A stretch of DNA of 29,188 nt. It comes from Flavobacterium psychrophilum. Lineage in GTDB: Bacteria > Bacteroidota > Bacteroidia > Flavobacteriales > Flavobacteriaceae. Positions 1 to 8,767 of the stretch are shown here, one piece after another. Position 1 is the stretch's first letter. Each line of letters opens with the position of its first letter. The stretch is taken from contig CAMBOW010000011.1 of assembly GCA_945869365.1 (NCBI GenBank), positions 1-29,188 of the forward strand. The letters run 5' to 3'. Below the pieces are notes generated by a model, which worked only from the letters and a program-made list of their open reading frames with translations, was not told the origin of the DNA and searched no databases. The position numbers and the translations under genes are program-made.

Positions 1-1175
1 GTTTTGATTTATTATACAAACGAAATGAACCGTTACAGGTTCCAGGCTTGAGTTTGGAAGGCAGTATTTTAGAAAAAATAAGCAAAAAAGACTATTTGGT
101 GCACGCGCCCTATCAATCGTTTTCCTATTTGGTTAAGTTTCTGCGGGAAGCGGCGCTTGATCCAAAAGTTATTTCGATAAAAATTACGTTGTACCGTTTG
201 GCCAAGAATTCACAAATAATTAGTTCCTTGATTAATGCCGCCAAAAACGGCAAAAAAGTAACAGTCCAAATTGAGTTACAAGCCCGATTTGACGAAGCCA
301 GTAACATTTCGTATTCGGAAAAAATGCAAATGGAAGGCATCCAATTAATTTTTGGTGTGAAAGGCCTAAAAGTGCACAGCAAAATTTGTGTAATCGAACG
401 CATAGAAGCCAATAAAATAAAGCGATATGGTTTAATTTCAACAGGAAATTTTAACGAATCAACAGCAAAAACATATACTGATTTTACGTTGTTTACCAGT
501 CATTCTAAAATTCTGAAAGACATTGACAAGATATTCGACTTTTTTGAAGTCAATTTTAGAATCCACCGCTACAAACACCTCATTGTTTCGCCACATTACA
601 CACGATCTCGTTTTTATCGACTCATTGATCGTGAAATTATGCACGCCAAAATGGGTTTTACTGCCTTTATTCACCTCAAAATGAACAGCTTGTCTGATTT
701 TGAGATGGTCGATAAGTTGTACGAAGCCAGTAGGGCAGGTGTGAAAATAAAACTGCAAGTGCGTGGAATTTGCTCGTTGATTCCTGGCATTGAAGGCATG
801 AGCGAAAACATTGAAGCCATCAGTATTGTAGACAACTACTTGGAACATACCAGGGTGTATATTTTTGGCAACAATAATGAATCTGAAATATTTATTTCAT
901 CGGCCGATTTTATGACACGTAATTTAGATACTCGTGTCGAAGTGGCTTGTCCTATTTATGATCCCGAGATCAAACAAGAATTAATCGATGTGTTTGATAT
1001 TGGATGGAAAGGAAATGTAAAAGCTCGCTTCCATTCGCAGTACTTGGATAATAAATATCGACTAAAAGGAGATAATCCGGTGTTTAGGGCACAATTAGAA
1101 ACCTATAATTACTATAAGATCAAGGCAGAAAATGCGCAGGCCGTCGCTGTAGATACCCCACCACAAAAAACCTAA
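1..1175 (+). CDS. ppk1: Polyphosphate kinase 1, 3' part (5' end outside window)
   Basis: Polyphosphate kinase 1 reversibly transfers the ATP gamma-phosphate to a growing inorganic polyphosphate chain. The reading frame is open from base 3 with no stop, so the gene begins upstream of the window and only roughly the C-terminal half is present. Two phospholipase-D-like catalytic modules are visible. The motif LKVHSKI carries the histidine (codon 375-377) that corresponds to the autophosphorylated His of the family, and LEHTRV carries a second conserved His (codon 846-848). Other family signatures are SIKITLYRLA, STGNFNESTA and SSADFMTRN. The TTG at 48 is only an internal codon, not a start. The stop lies one base before the ATG of the exopolyphosphatase gene, so the two are almost certainly co-transcribed. 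Identification is by family motifs and is secure. Confidence 0.95.
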   Translation, partial: FDLLYKRNEPLQVPGLSLEGSILEKISKKDYLVHAPYQSFSYLVKFLREAALDPKVISIKITLYRLAKNSQIISSLINAAKNGKKVTVQIELQARFDEASNISYSEKMQMEGIQLIFGVKGLKVHSKICVIERIEANKIKRYGLISTGNFNESTAKTYTDFTLFTSHSKILKDIDKIFDFFEVNFRIHRYKHLIVSPHYTRSRFYRLIDREIMHAKMGFTAFIHLKMNSLSDFEMVDKLYEASRAGVKIKLQVRGICSLIPGIEGMSENIEAISIVDNYLEHTRVYIFGNNNESEIFISSADFMTRNLDTRVEVACPIYDPEIKQELIDVFDIGWKGNVKARFHSQYLDNKYRLKGDNPVFRAQLETYNYYKIKAENAQAVAVDTPPQKT

Positions 1176-1176
1176 C

Positions 1177-2067
1177 ATGATTGCGATAAAAAAATATGCA
1201 GCCATTGATGTTGGCTCAAATGCCATGCGATTGCTAGTGTCAAATGTGGTCGAAGAATCTGGAAAACCAACCCAGTTTAATAAAAGTTCCTTGGTGCGAT
1301 TGCCCATCCGTTTGGGGCAAGACGCCTTTACTACAGGTATTATTTCTGACGAAAACATCAACCGAATGATTGACGGCATACAGGCCTATAAATTGCTCAT
1401 GAAGGTGCATAAAGTTCAAGATTTTAGGGCTTTAGCCACCTCGGCGATGCGGGAAGCAAAAAATGGCCAAGCCGTAATTGATGCAGTAAAAAAACATACT
1501 GGAATTAGTATAGAAATTATTGACGGCAAAAAAGAGGCTGCAATTATCGCCTCAACCAATATCAATCATCTAGTCAATACCGAAAACACTTTTTTGTTTG
1601 TGGATGTTGGGGGAGGAAGCACCGAATTTTCGCTGTTTTCTGCTGGCAAAATTATAGCCTCCAAATCATTCAAAATTGGAACCGTTCGATTGTTAAATCA
1701 GATGGTGCCTGCAACGATTTGGCAAGAAATACAAGATTGGATAGAAGGGCATACGTCCGCTTTTGATGCTATAAGTTTGATAGGATCTGGCGGCAACATC
1801 AATAAACTATTTAAGATGTCAGAAAAACCAATTGATACACCCTTGTCCTATCAGTATGTAAATAAAATTTACCAGCAGTTAAGCGGATTAACCTATAATG
1901 ATTTAGTTGGTGATCTGGGACTGAACCCCGACCGTGCCGACGTAATCGTGTTGGCTACCAAAATCTACCTAAACGCCATGAAATGGAGTGGCGCCAAACA
2001 CATCTACGTACCTAAAATTGGACTCTCAGATGGAATCATTAAAGCGATGTATTACAATAAATTATGA
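1177..2067 (+). CDS. ppx: Exopolyphosphatase, Ppx/GppA family
   Basis: This 296-residue protein of the actin-like Ppx/GppA phosphatase family probably removes terminal phosphate from polyphosphate; some relatives act on pppGpp. Visible motifs are the N-terminal phosphate loop AAIDVGSNAMRLL (residues 8-20), the segment IIDGKKEAAII with Glu120 in the place of the family's catalytic Glu, and the second phosphate loop FVDVGGGSTEF (about 141-151). It is the short form, lacking the C-terminal HD-like extension found in the roughly 500-residue E. coli enzyme. The ATG follows the ppk1 stop by one base, so synthesis and degradation of polyphosphate are translationally linked. The stop TGA ends at 2067, directly against the end of the opposing dnaX gene. 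Exopolyphosphatase is favoured over GppA by the ppk1 linkage (inference). Confidence 0.92.
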   Translation: MIAIKKYAAIDVGSNAMRLLVSNVVEESGKPTQFNKSSLVRLPIRLGQDAFTTGIISDENINRMIDGIQAYKLLMKVHKVQDFRALATSAMREAKNGQAVIDAVKKHTGISIEIIDGKKEAAIIASTNINHLVNTENTFLFVDVGGGSTEFSLFSAGKIIASKSFKIGTVRLLNQMVPATIWQEIQDWIEGHTSAFDAISLIGSGGNINKLFKMSEKPIDTPLSYQYVNKIYQQLSGLTYNDLVGDLGLNPDRADVIVLATKIYLNAMKWSGAKHIYVPKIGLSDGIIKAMYYNKL

Positions 2068-3788
2068 TTAAATATCCAATTCAAAGGTTTTTCGAAGCAA
2101 ATCTAAGGCCGGATTGAGTTCGTTCAATCGGTTGTATTTATCTTGTGGAGTGAATGCAAATTTGTTTTCAACTGCTTCGTTAACAAGCACTTCGATAGTA
2201 ATATCGTGGTTGTGTAAGTGACTTCTTAAAAAACTCAATAGTCCATTTTTTTCCGATTCAAAATCGAGTTTAGATCCTTCGTTGGGCAATTCGATGTTTA
2301 CTTCGGTGCCATTTACAACAGGATCATTAATGAGCAATAAGGACTCTATGATTTTGTATCCTTTGTCGCCCAATTTCTGTGCATATTTGGTCCAATACAA
2401 CAGCAGTTCAGTGTCGGTAAACGACTCCGTCGGCAATTGAATTTCCTCTTTGATGCTGGGACTCATTTGGTCTTGCAACTCTTTTTTGGCGCGAATACTG
2501 CCCAACGAAAAAGCTGATACGGGAGTTCCTGTACCTTGTGGTAATACTTTGTTTTCTTGGGGTTTGGTAAGTGGTGCAGCAACCGGAATAGGTTTCTCTA
2601 TTTCTACTACAGGTTCTTTTTCTGGGATAACCGGCTCAGGTTCTACTGTGATTGCTTCTACAACTATATCAAGTAAGCGTCCGTAAAAATGATTTGCAGG
2701 GATTATAAATCCGTTAACTTTTTTTTTTCTCCATCAAAAGTGATGGAGGCCAATTGCATTAAACAAAGTTCAACCAACAAGCGTTGATTTTGAGATACTT
2801 TGTATTTTAAATCGCAATCATTGGCCAACTCAATTCCTTTTAATAAAAAGGCGTGCGGGGTTTGTTGCGCTTGTTGTGCATATAATTTTTGGGCTTGTTC
2901 GCCTACCTCTAATAAAGCAATTGTAGCGGGTGTTTGACAAACCAACACATCTCTAAAATGCGAGGCCAATCCTGCCACAAAGTGATGTCCATCAAATCCT
3001 TTGGCCAAAATATCATTGTAGGCTAGCAAGACTTCCGGGATTTTATTGGTCAACAGTAAATCGGTAAATTGAATGTAGGTTTCATAGTCCAACACATTTA
3101 AATTTTCGGTCACCGCTTGGCGGGTTAAATTGTTGCCACAATAGGAAACTACCCGATCAAATATGGATAAGGCATCGCGCATGGCGCCGTCGGCTTTTTG
3201 AGCAATAATATGTAGGGCATCATCTTCAAAAACTACGCCTTGGCTTTGGGCCACTTCGGCTAGATGTGCTTTGGCGTCTTTTACGGTAATGCGTTTGAAG
3301 TCAAAAATTTGACATCGCGATAAAATGGTAGGGATGATTTTGTGTTTTTCGGTAGTAGCCAAAATAAATATGGCGTGCTTGGGCGGTTCTTCTAAGGTTT
3401 TTAAAAACGCATTAAAAGCGGATGCCGACAACATGTGCACCTCGTCAATGATATATACTTTGTATTGCCCAGTTTGAGGCGGAATTCGCACCTGATCAAT
3501 TAGGTTTCTGATGTCGTCTACTGAATTGTTGGAGGCCGCATCCAATTCAAACACATTAAAAGCAAAATCCTCGTTGGGATCATCATAACCCGGTTGATTA
3601 ATTTTACGGGCCAAAATACGCGCACAGGTTGTTTTCCCTACACCTCGTGGTCCAGTAAACAGCAAAGCTGAAGCCAAGTGATTGGTTTCTATGGCATTGA
3701 GTAAGGTGTTGGTAATAGCCTGTTGTCCCACCACATCCTTGAAGGTTTGTGGGCGGTATTTACGGGCTGATACAACAAATTGTTCCAT
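2068..3788 (-). CDS. dnaX: DNA polymerase III subunit gamma/tau, full length via -1 frameshift
   Basis: This is the clamp-loader ATPase of the replicative polymerase. The first frame (ATG at 3788) encodes SARKYRPQTFKDVVGQ, Walker A GPRGVGKTT, Walker B IIDEVHML, the SRC sensor region and the clamp-loader domains. It then reads GEKKKLTDL and stops at 2703, giving a 361-residue gamma-like product. Shifting back one base on the run of ten A (2719-2728) opens a frame that continues through a Pro/Glu/Val-rich linker into the conserved tau tail, from about SIRAKKEL to the stop at 2068, for a product of about 573 residues. The cysteine zinc module usual after Walker A is absent. The upstream TTG at 3809 lies inside a TATATTTG promoter box, so the ATG at 3788 is preferred. 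Programmed frameshift, transcript slippage, true mutation and homopolymer sequencing error all fit; the intact tail argues against decay. Confidence 0.88.
2719..2730 (-). promoter_or_regulatory. dnaX: dnaX slippery site (A10 run containing A-AAA-AAG)
   Basis: On the coding strand, codons GGA GAA AAA AAA AAG TTA contain ten consecutive A followed by G. The heptamer A AAA AAG is in the zero-frame phase known for the E. coli dnaX -1 frameshift. The downstream tau tail lies exactly in the -1 frame. Adding one A, as by RNA polymerase slippage, would have the same effect. No strong stem-loop is evident just downstream; a 7-bp hairpin lies immediately upstream (2729-2749). Confidence 0.65.
2729..2749 (-). 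other. Hairpin directly 5' of the dnaX slippery run
   Basis: On the coding strand CTCCATC and GATGGAG form a perfect 7-bp inverted repeat separated by six bases. The 3' arm ends at the first A of the A10 run. The bases also encode a Ser-Ile-Thr-Phe-Asp-Gly stretch, so the pairing may be coincidental. If it forms in the nascent RNA it would sit at the RNA polymerase exit or just behind the ribosome during slippage. Confidence 0.4.
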
Positions 3789-3806
3789 GAAATTTAGCTT
3801 GGCGAA

Positions 3807-3814
3807 CAAATATA
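3807..3814 (-). promoter_or_regulatory. Promoter -7 box of dnaX
   Basis: Reading the minus strand, TATATTTG matches the Bacteroidota TAnnTTTG box. It lies about 19 bases before the dnaX ATG at 3788, so the transcript would begin near 3801. I found no clear TTG -33 element at the usual spacing. The box overlaps the alternative TTG start at 3809 and argues against that start. Confidence 0.5.
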
Positions 3815-3877
3815 GTTTGAATATTTATAAATTTTAAATTTTAGATTTTAAATTTCAATAACTTGTAATAAATACCC

Positions 3878-3885
3878 TTACTTTG
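3878..3885 (+). promoter_or_regulatory. Promoter -7-like box of RNase P RNA
   Basis: TTACTTTG is one mismatch from TAnnTTTG. It ends five bases before the first paired base of the RNase P RNA P1 helix (3890), the right distance for a transcription start there. The -33 element is not obvious. Confidence 0.45.
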
Positions 3886-3889
3886 CAGT

Positions 3890-4240
3890 GCAGACCGCCT
3901 TATCGTCCCGATTTATCGGGGAGGAAAGTCCGGACACCAAAGAGTAGCATAGCGGGTAACTCCCGTCGGTATTGGCCAGAGCAATTTGGCTCTTGCAAGG
4001 ACAAGTGCAACAGAAAGTATGTACAGGTAAGGCTGTAGTGAAACCAGGTAAACTCTATGCGGTGAAATTCCAAGTATATCGGCTCCCGTTTTTCGGGAAA
4101 AGGGTTACTCGCCCGATGTCGAAGGGTAGGAAGATTGATCCCGTTAGTAATAGCGGGGCTAGATAAATGATAAGGTATTTTAAATTTGTTTCGGCAGGTT
4201 TAAATGAACAGAATCCGGCTTACAGGTCTGCTTTTTTTAT
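3890..4240 (+). ncRNA. rnpB: RNase P RNA, bacterial class A
   Basis: This is the catalytic RNA that removes 5' leaders from tRNA precursors. Conserved elements appear in the expected order: GAGGAAAGTCCGGAC near the 5' end, CAGAAAGTATGTACAG and GGTAA in the core, GGTGAAATTCCAAG, the AGATAAATGATAAGG segment, and ACAGAATCCGGCTTACAG before the 3' end. The P1 helix is visible: GCAGACC at 3890-3896 pairs with GGTCTGC at 4225-4231. It is followed by seven T (4232-4238), so P1 plus the T tract probably also forms the terminator. The gene is divergent from dnaX. The exact 5' and 3' ends are inferred from the helix. An ORF at 3972-4166 inside it is an artefact. Confidence 0.96.
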
Positions 4241-4297
4241 TTTTATTTTAATTTAATGATTTGAAATAGTATCTTTAAAAACGAAAAAAAAGAATAA

Positions 4298-6892
4298 ATG
4301 CTATTTTCTAGTCTGCATAGTTCCATTTTAAAAACGATTCCTTTACCTTATTTAATTGTAAATGATTCGTATGCTATCACTGAAATTAACACCAATTTAT
4401 TAGCAATTATTGGGTTTGACTTGTCTGAAGTTATTCACCAACCCGTAGAAACTATACTTCCAGATTTTCAATTGGTTTTACAACACAAATCACAGGAATT
4501 TGAAACGCATGTTACTTTAGCAAACCAGCAAAAACAATCGGCAAAAGTTCGCTTCGAAGCCCTCGAGTCAATTTCTACTAAAGGCATCATTTATTTTACA
4601 ATTTTATCGGCAGCTTCTATTCAGGATTCAGTAGAAGATAAATTTGAGTTGTACAAGAATCGCTTGCGTTTGTTTGATTTGTTTTTAGACACCACTATAG
4701 AAGGTGTATACATCGCCAATAAAGAAGGTCAACTCATTTATGCCAACAAAACAGCCCTGCAATTTTATAACATCAAAAAATCGCAATTCAAGAAAATAAA
4801 AATTTGGGAACTCAATACGTTATTTTCATCCAAAAAAGATTGGCTTGAATACACCCAAATTTTAGAGAATTCTCGGGCAATAGATTTCGAATACACCAAA
4901 GAAGATCCCATAGACGGAAGTCTCAATTTTTATTCAATCAAATTGGTTGTCAAACAAATTGAGTCTCAGATTTATTATATTTTTAAAGCGATAGATATAT
5001 CCGAAAAAATAAAAAACAATTACACCATTCAAGAAAAGGAAGATCAATTAACGGTGCTTACTAAAAACATACCCGGTGTATTATTTCAATTAATTTTAAA
5101 TGAAAACAAAGAGAGTTATCTTACCTATATAAACGAGCGTATTGTTGATATTCTAGGATTTAATCTACCCACTAATAACCCTTCTTGGGATGCCAAAATA
5201 AATTTACACCCAGACGATTCAATACGCTATTATGAGGCCTTTAATGTTGCTCGATTAGAGCATAAAGAATTTAAGTTTTCTGGCCGACTATTTCTCAATG
5301 ATGGGACAGTAAAATGGATAGAAGTAAATGCCTTGCCGAGCAAGCAAAACAATATTTTATACTACAACGGAATTATACAAGACGTCACGGGCAAAAAAGA
5401 AACCGAAATAGATTTGGAACTTAAACGCCAATTTAACGACAGTGTTCTAAACAATATACCGGCTGATATTGCCGTGTTTGACAAACACCACAATTATTTA
5501 TTTGTAAATTCAAATGGAATTGTCAATGAAGATACCCGCAAATGGTTGATTGGTAAAAATGATTTTGACTACTGCGAATACAAGAAAACAAATCCTGCAT
5601 CGGCCCACAAAAGACGGAAATATTTTAATGAGGCTATTGCCAAAAATAAATCGGTTGATTGGATTGATACCTACGAAAACAATGGAACCAAAAAATTTGT
5701 TTTTCGTAGATTCTATCCTTATGAACACAACGGGGAGCTTGAATATGTAATTGGGTACGGAATAGATGTAACCGAGCTCAAAAGTGCAGAAGAGTTGATT
5801 CTAAAAAACGAGCAACGCAATACCTTAATTCTAAATTCATCTTTGGATGCTATTTTAATGATCGATAGCAGAGGAATAATTACCTTTTGGAATCCCCAAG
5901 CAGAAACCATTTTTGGTTGGAAGGCCGATGAAGTAATTGGCTTAAATATTGCAGAGGTTATCATTCCCTCAGGCATGAAATCTGCATACCAATCTGGTAT
6001 GGACAGGTTTTTGTCAACAGGAAAATCAACTATAATGAACCAGGTTTTAGATTTAATATCCATAAACAAAGAGGGTACAGAATTTCCTGTAGAGCTTACA
6101 ATTGTTCCAATTGATGACAACACCAACTCCCTCGCTTTTTGTGCCTTTATTCGAGATATTTCTATACGTAAAAACAGAGAAAAACAAATTTCAAATCAAA
6201 ACCGAAAACTAACCGTTCAAAACAAGCAGTTGGAACAGTTCACCTATATCGCTTCCCACGATCTTCAAGAACCGTTGCTTACTTTGACGAGTTTTTCGGA
6301 GTTGTTAATAGAGGAGCACAGCGAGCAATTAAATGACGAAGGAAAGTTGTTTGTGGAGTTTATAAACAAATCGGCTCTACGCATGCGGGCATTGGTTTCA
6401 GGACTCATGGATTACGCGCGTATTGGCAAATTAGAAAAGATAGAAGAAATAAATTGCCGCGAGTTATTGGAAAATGTTTTGGAAGATTTGAGCACCAATA
6501 TTACAAAAACCAAAGCCAAAATTACGGTTGATCAGCTGCCAACAATACAGGGATATTCTACCTACATGCGTTTGTTGTTTCAAAATATTATTAGCAATGC
6601 GATCAAATTCAACAAACCCGGAGTTGATCCAGTAGTGCATATTCAATTTTCTGAGCTCAAAGAGGAGTGGTTATTTACCATTACCGATAATGGAATTGGT
6701 ATTGGCAAAAAACACCAAGAAGAAATTTTTACTATTTTTAAACGATTAAATCACCAAGAGCAATACGAAGGACACGGAATTGGCTTGTCTCATTGTAAAA
6801 AAATTGTAGATTTACACGAAGGTGATTTGTGGGTTGATTCCCAAGTAGGACAAGGAAGTGCCTTTAGTTTTACTATTTCAAAATCAGTATAA
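4298..6892 (+). CDS. Multi-PAS soluble sensor histidine kinase
   Basis: This 864-residue histidine kinase has no membrane segment or signal peptide, so it is probably cytoplasmic. I read about five PAS-type sensor domains: residues ~5-110, ~124-240, ~250-365 (ending with the VTGKKETE linker), ~378-495 and ~507-625 (ILMIDSRGIITFWNPQAE). A short coiled-coil linker follows, then a HisKA dimerisation domain with the phospho-acceptor His654 in YIASHDLQEP, and an ATPase domain with the N box around Asn767 (IISNAIKFN), the G1 box DNGIGIG (from Asp797) and the G2 region GHGIGLSH. The response-regulator gene starts seven bases after the stop and is the likely partner. The signal sensed is not evident. 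Several PAS modules could bind small ligands or cofactors, but no diagnostic flavin-binding Cys motif is obvious. The start ATG follows the rnpB terminator by about 58 bases. Confidence 0.92.
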   Translation: MLFSSLHSSILKTIPLPYLIVNDSYAITEINTNLLAIIGFDLSEVIHQPVETILPDFQLVLQHKSQEFETHVTLANQQKQSAKVRFEALESISTKGIIYFTILSAASIQDSVEDKFELYKNRLRLFDLFLDTTIEGVYIANKEGQLIYANKTALQFYNIKKSQFKKIKIWELNTLFSSKKDWLEYTQILENSRAIDFEYTKEDPIDGSLNFYSIKLVVKQIESQIYYIFKAIDISEKIKNNYTIQEKEDQLTVLTKNIPGVLFQLILNENKESYLTYINERIVDILGFNLPTNNPSWDAKINLHPDDSIRYYEAFNVARLEHKEFKFSGRLFLNDGTVKWIEVNALPSKQNNILYYNGIIQDVTGKKETEIDLELKRQFNDSVLNNIPADIAVFDKHHNYLFVNSNGIVNEDTRKWLIGKNDFDYCEYKKTNPASAHKRRKYFNEAIAKNKSVDWIDTYENNGTKKFVFRRFYPYEHNGELEYVIGYGIDVTELKSAEELILKNEQRNTLILNSSLDAILMIDSRGIITFWNPQAETIFGWKADEVIGLNIAEVIIPSGMKSAYQSGMDRFLSTGKSTIMNQVLDLISINKEGTEFPVELTIVPIDDNTNSLAFCAFIRDISIRKNREKQISNQNRKLTVQNKQLEQFTYIASHDLQEPLLTLTSFSELLIEEHSEQLNDEGKLFVEFINKSALRMRALVSGLMDYARIGKLEKIEEINCRELLENVLEDLSTNITKTKAKITVDQLPTIQGYSTYMRLLFQNIISNAIKFNKPGVDPVVHIQFSELKEEWLFTITDNGIGIGKKHQEEIFTIFKRLNHQEQYEGHGIGLSHCKKIVDLHEGDLWVDSQVGQGSAFSFTISKSV

Positions 6893-6898
6893 CATACT

Positions 6899-7300
6899 AT
6901 GTCAAAGCTTGTGAAAACAGTATTATTAGTTGACGATGATAACATGACCAACTTTTTACACCAACGTGTAATTTCAAAAGCGGAAATTTGTTCAGACGTG
7001 AAGGTGGCCAAAAACGGACAAGAAGGCATCGAGAAATTAGTTGAACTCAACCATAGTTTGGTTTCAAAAGATGTAGTGGTGGTGTTTTTAGACCTAAATA
7101 TGCCGATTTTAGATGGTTGGGGGTTTCTCAAAGAATATGAAAACCAAAAAGACAAACTAAAATTCAACACTAAAATTTTTGTGCTAAGTTCGTCCATCAA
7201 TCCAGACGACAAAGCCCGTGCCGAAGAGAATAAATACGTTGCACAATACGTCTATAAACCGCTTACTTCTTCCAGTTTACAGTCCTTATTATTTAATTAG
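6899..7300 (+). CDS. Single-domain response regulator (CheY-like)
   Basis: This 133-residue receiver domain has no output domain. The acidic pocket is Asp12-Asp13 in LLVDDD, the phospho-acceptor is Asp65 in FLDLNMP, the conserved Ser lies in FVLSSS, and the Lys is in YVYKPL. It begins seven bases after the multi-PAS kinase, so the two probably form a phosphorelay operon. It is likely to act by protein contact or to pass phosphate on rather than binding DNA. The region between the first Asp and the phospho-Asp is a little longer than in CheY, as in the Rcp1-like receivers that pair with PAS kinases. The stop TAG overlaps the stop of the opposing rsmD gene. Confidence 0.92.
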   Translation: MSKLVKTVLLVDDDNMTNFLHQRVISKAEICSDVKVAKNGQEGIEKLVELNHSLVSKDVVVVFLDLNMPILDGWGFLKEYENQKDKLKFNTKIFVLSSSINPDDKARAEENKYVAQYVYKPLTSSSLQSLLFN

Positions 7301-7854
7301 ATTTCAGTTATTACTACCGGTAATTCAAAAAAAGTAAAGGTTGAACCTCCATAATTTTTTTGAAAGGAATAATGATCCAAATGAGCCAATTTGGTGTGTT
7401 TGGAGTGTTCAATAATCAACATTCCATCCGGCCGAAGTAGTTTTTTTGCAAACAAATTGGTCACCAATTTTTCAAAAGTTGTTTGATCTAACCCATAAGG
7501 AGGGTCGGCAAAAATTAGGTCATAATCTACATTGCATTTATCGATATACCCAAACACTTCACTTTTTATCCCTGCTATGGCAAAATCATATTCAGCAGCT
7601 GTTTGCTTGATAAATTTCACACAGCCAAAATCGGCATCTACGCAAGTAATATTGTTGCTCCCACGAGAAGCAAATTCGTAGCTAATGTTTCCAGTACCTG
7701 CAAACAAATCAAGCACCTTGAGTCCATCAAAATTGAAGTGATTGTTCAAGATGTTAAACAGCGCTTCTTTGCTCATGTCGGTGGTGGGACGTACCGGTAA
7801 ATTGCGTGGGGGTGAAATGCGACGGCCTTTGTATTTTCCGGATATTATTCTCAA
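7297..7854 (-). CDS. rsmD: 16S rRNA (guanine-N2)-methyltransferase RsmD
   Basis: RsmD methylates G966 (E. coli numbering) of 16S rRNA in the small subunit, using S-adenosylmethionine. The 185-residue length is normal for the family. Signatures are the N-terminal MRIISGKYKGRRI, SAM-binding LDLFAGTGNIS (48-58), the acidic residue in CVDADF, and the catalytic DPPY (117-120). The start is a TTG at 7854 that overlaps the stop of the upstream DUF3822 gene in a TTGA overlap. It is preferred because the family nearly always begins with MRIISG, and no ATG is available there. The two genes are therefore translationally coupled. The 3' end overlaps the convergent response-regulator gene by four bases. 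Confidence 0.94.
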   Translation of the reverse strand: MRIISGKYKGRRISPPRNLPVRPTTDMSKEALFNILNNHFNFDGLKVLDLFAGTGNISYEFASRGSNNITCVDADFGCVKFIKQTAAEYDFAIAGIKSEVFGYIDKCNVDYDLIFADPPYGLDQTTFEKLVTNLFAKKLLRPDGMLIIEHSKHTKLAHLDHYSFQKNYGGSTFTFFELPVVITEI

Positions 7855-8672
7855 GATTGAAACAAGATAAAGTGTTCTGAATTTAGGGCGTTGGAGTAGT
7901 TGTTATTTGTTTTGCAGTGGCTCATGTCAAATAAATTTACATTGCGCACATAGGCATAAACCAATTGAAATACAGGGTATTCCGTGCTTATATTGCCTAA
8001 AAATTCGAGTGGAAATTGTTCAGGATTGAGTTGCAGTTGTTCGGCTGTAAACAACACATAATACAATAAATCTTCGGGTGTTTTATAGTCAAACGAGTTG
8101 TACAGCAATACATGCTGATTTTGGAGCACAATAATTTCAAAATGAGTTGCTGCAAGGTGTACAAACATTTTTTTCTCGGTGGCATTTTTTGATAAATCCA
8201 ATAAGCGCCTAACTAAAATACTGGCAGCGTGTTGGTAATCAAATTGTCCAAATTTATCGACTAAAAAATTATTGAGATGCACATACGGAATATATACATT
8301 ATGCATGCCGTAGGCTTCCAGACTGTCGTGCGTAAAAAAATCAGTCTCAAACACTTTGGTGTTGTATTGCAAGTAACTTCCCAAATATGCCTCGTCAAAT
8401 AAGGCGTTTGGAACAAAGGTATTCAGGTTGTTGTCGTGAATTACCTGAACTTCGTCGTAGGATTTGCGTAAATCAGTTGAATTAAAAAATGCATGTTCGT
8501 ACCAATCTTCTACCTTTTTTGTTTTGTCGTTGCGGTCAAAATGAATCTCCTGAAAAGCCACGATGTATTTTTGAAGGGTATCCCAAACGCGATAAGAAAA
8601 ACCGGTAAGCCCAATTTTGAGCGTTAACTTGTGGTAGGTTTTTTCGGTTATTGTACGTTGATTTTGTTGCAT
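7851..8672 (-). CDS. DUF3822 family protein
   Basis: This 273-residue protein of unknown function resembles the DUF3822 family common in Bacteroidota, which is typically found just upstream of rsmD as here. There is no signal peptide or membrane segment. The N-terminal part (TLKIGLTGFSYRVWD) and the middle segment (FVHLAATHFEIIVLQNQHVLLYNSF) have the alternating beta-strand pattern that would suit an actin/ASKHA-like fold, but I see no intact phosphate loop, so no enzymatic role can be given. It overlaps rsmD by four bases, implying co-translation. A TAAGTTTG promoter box lies about 44 bases before the ATG. Confidence 0.8.
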   Translation of the reverse strand: MQQNQRTITEKTYHKLTLKIGLTGFSYRVWDTLQKYIVAFQEIHFDRNDKTKKVEDWYEHAFFNSTDLRKSYDEVQVIHDNNLNTFVPNALFDEAYLGSYLQYNTKVFETDFFTHDSLEAYGMHNVYIPYVHLNNFLVDKFGQFDYQHAASILVRRLLDLSKNATEKKMFVHLAATHFEIIVLQNQHVLLYNSFDYKTPEDLLYYVLFTAEQLQLNPEQFPLEFLGNISTEYPVFQLVYAYVRNVNLFDMSHCKTNNNYSNALNSEHFILFQS

Positions 8673-8715
8673 GGGAGTAAAAAAGGAGTCAATTTTTGTT
8701 CCTACTTGACAGCAG

Positions 8716-8749
8716 CAAACTTACAATTTTTTTTCAATCAGTAGGCCAA
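8716..8749 (-). promoter_or_regulatory. Promoter of the DUF3822-rsmD operon
   Basis: On the minus strand a TTG (8749-8747) is followed after 23 bases by TAAGTTTG (8723-8716), an exact TAnnTTTG match. The transcript would start near 8710, leaving a leader of about 38 bases to the ATG at 8672. The promoter is divergent from that of the helicase gene. Confidence 0.5.
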
Positions 8750-8767
8750 TGCTGCGATATTCCTGTG

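Noticed and set aside
2068..2505. Separate 145-residue gene downstream of dnaX
   Set aside because: Its frame is open far upstream to the A10 run and it continues the dnaX coding sequence in the -1 frame; it is the tau tail.
3972..4166. 64-codon ORF
   Set aside because: It lies entirely inside the RNase P RNA gene and encodes no recognisable protein.
4270..4277. TATCTTTA as the promoter of the PAS kinase
   Set aside because: It lacks the conserved final G and has no -33 TTG at a usable distance.
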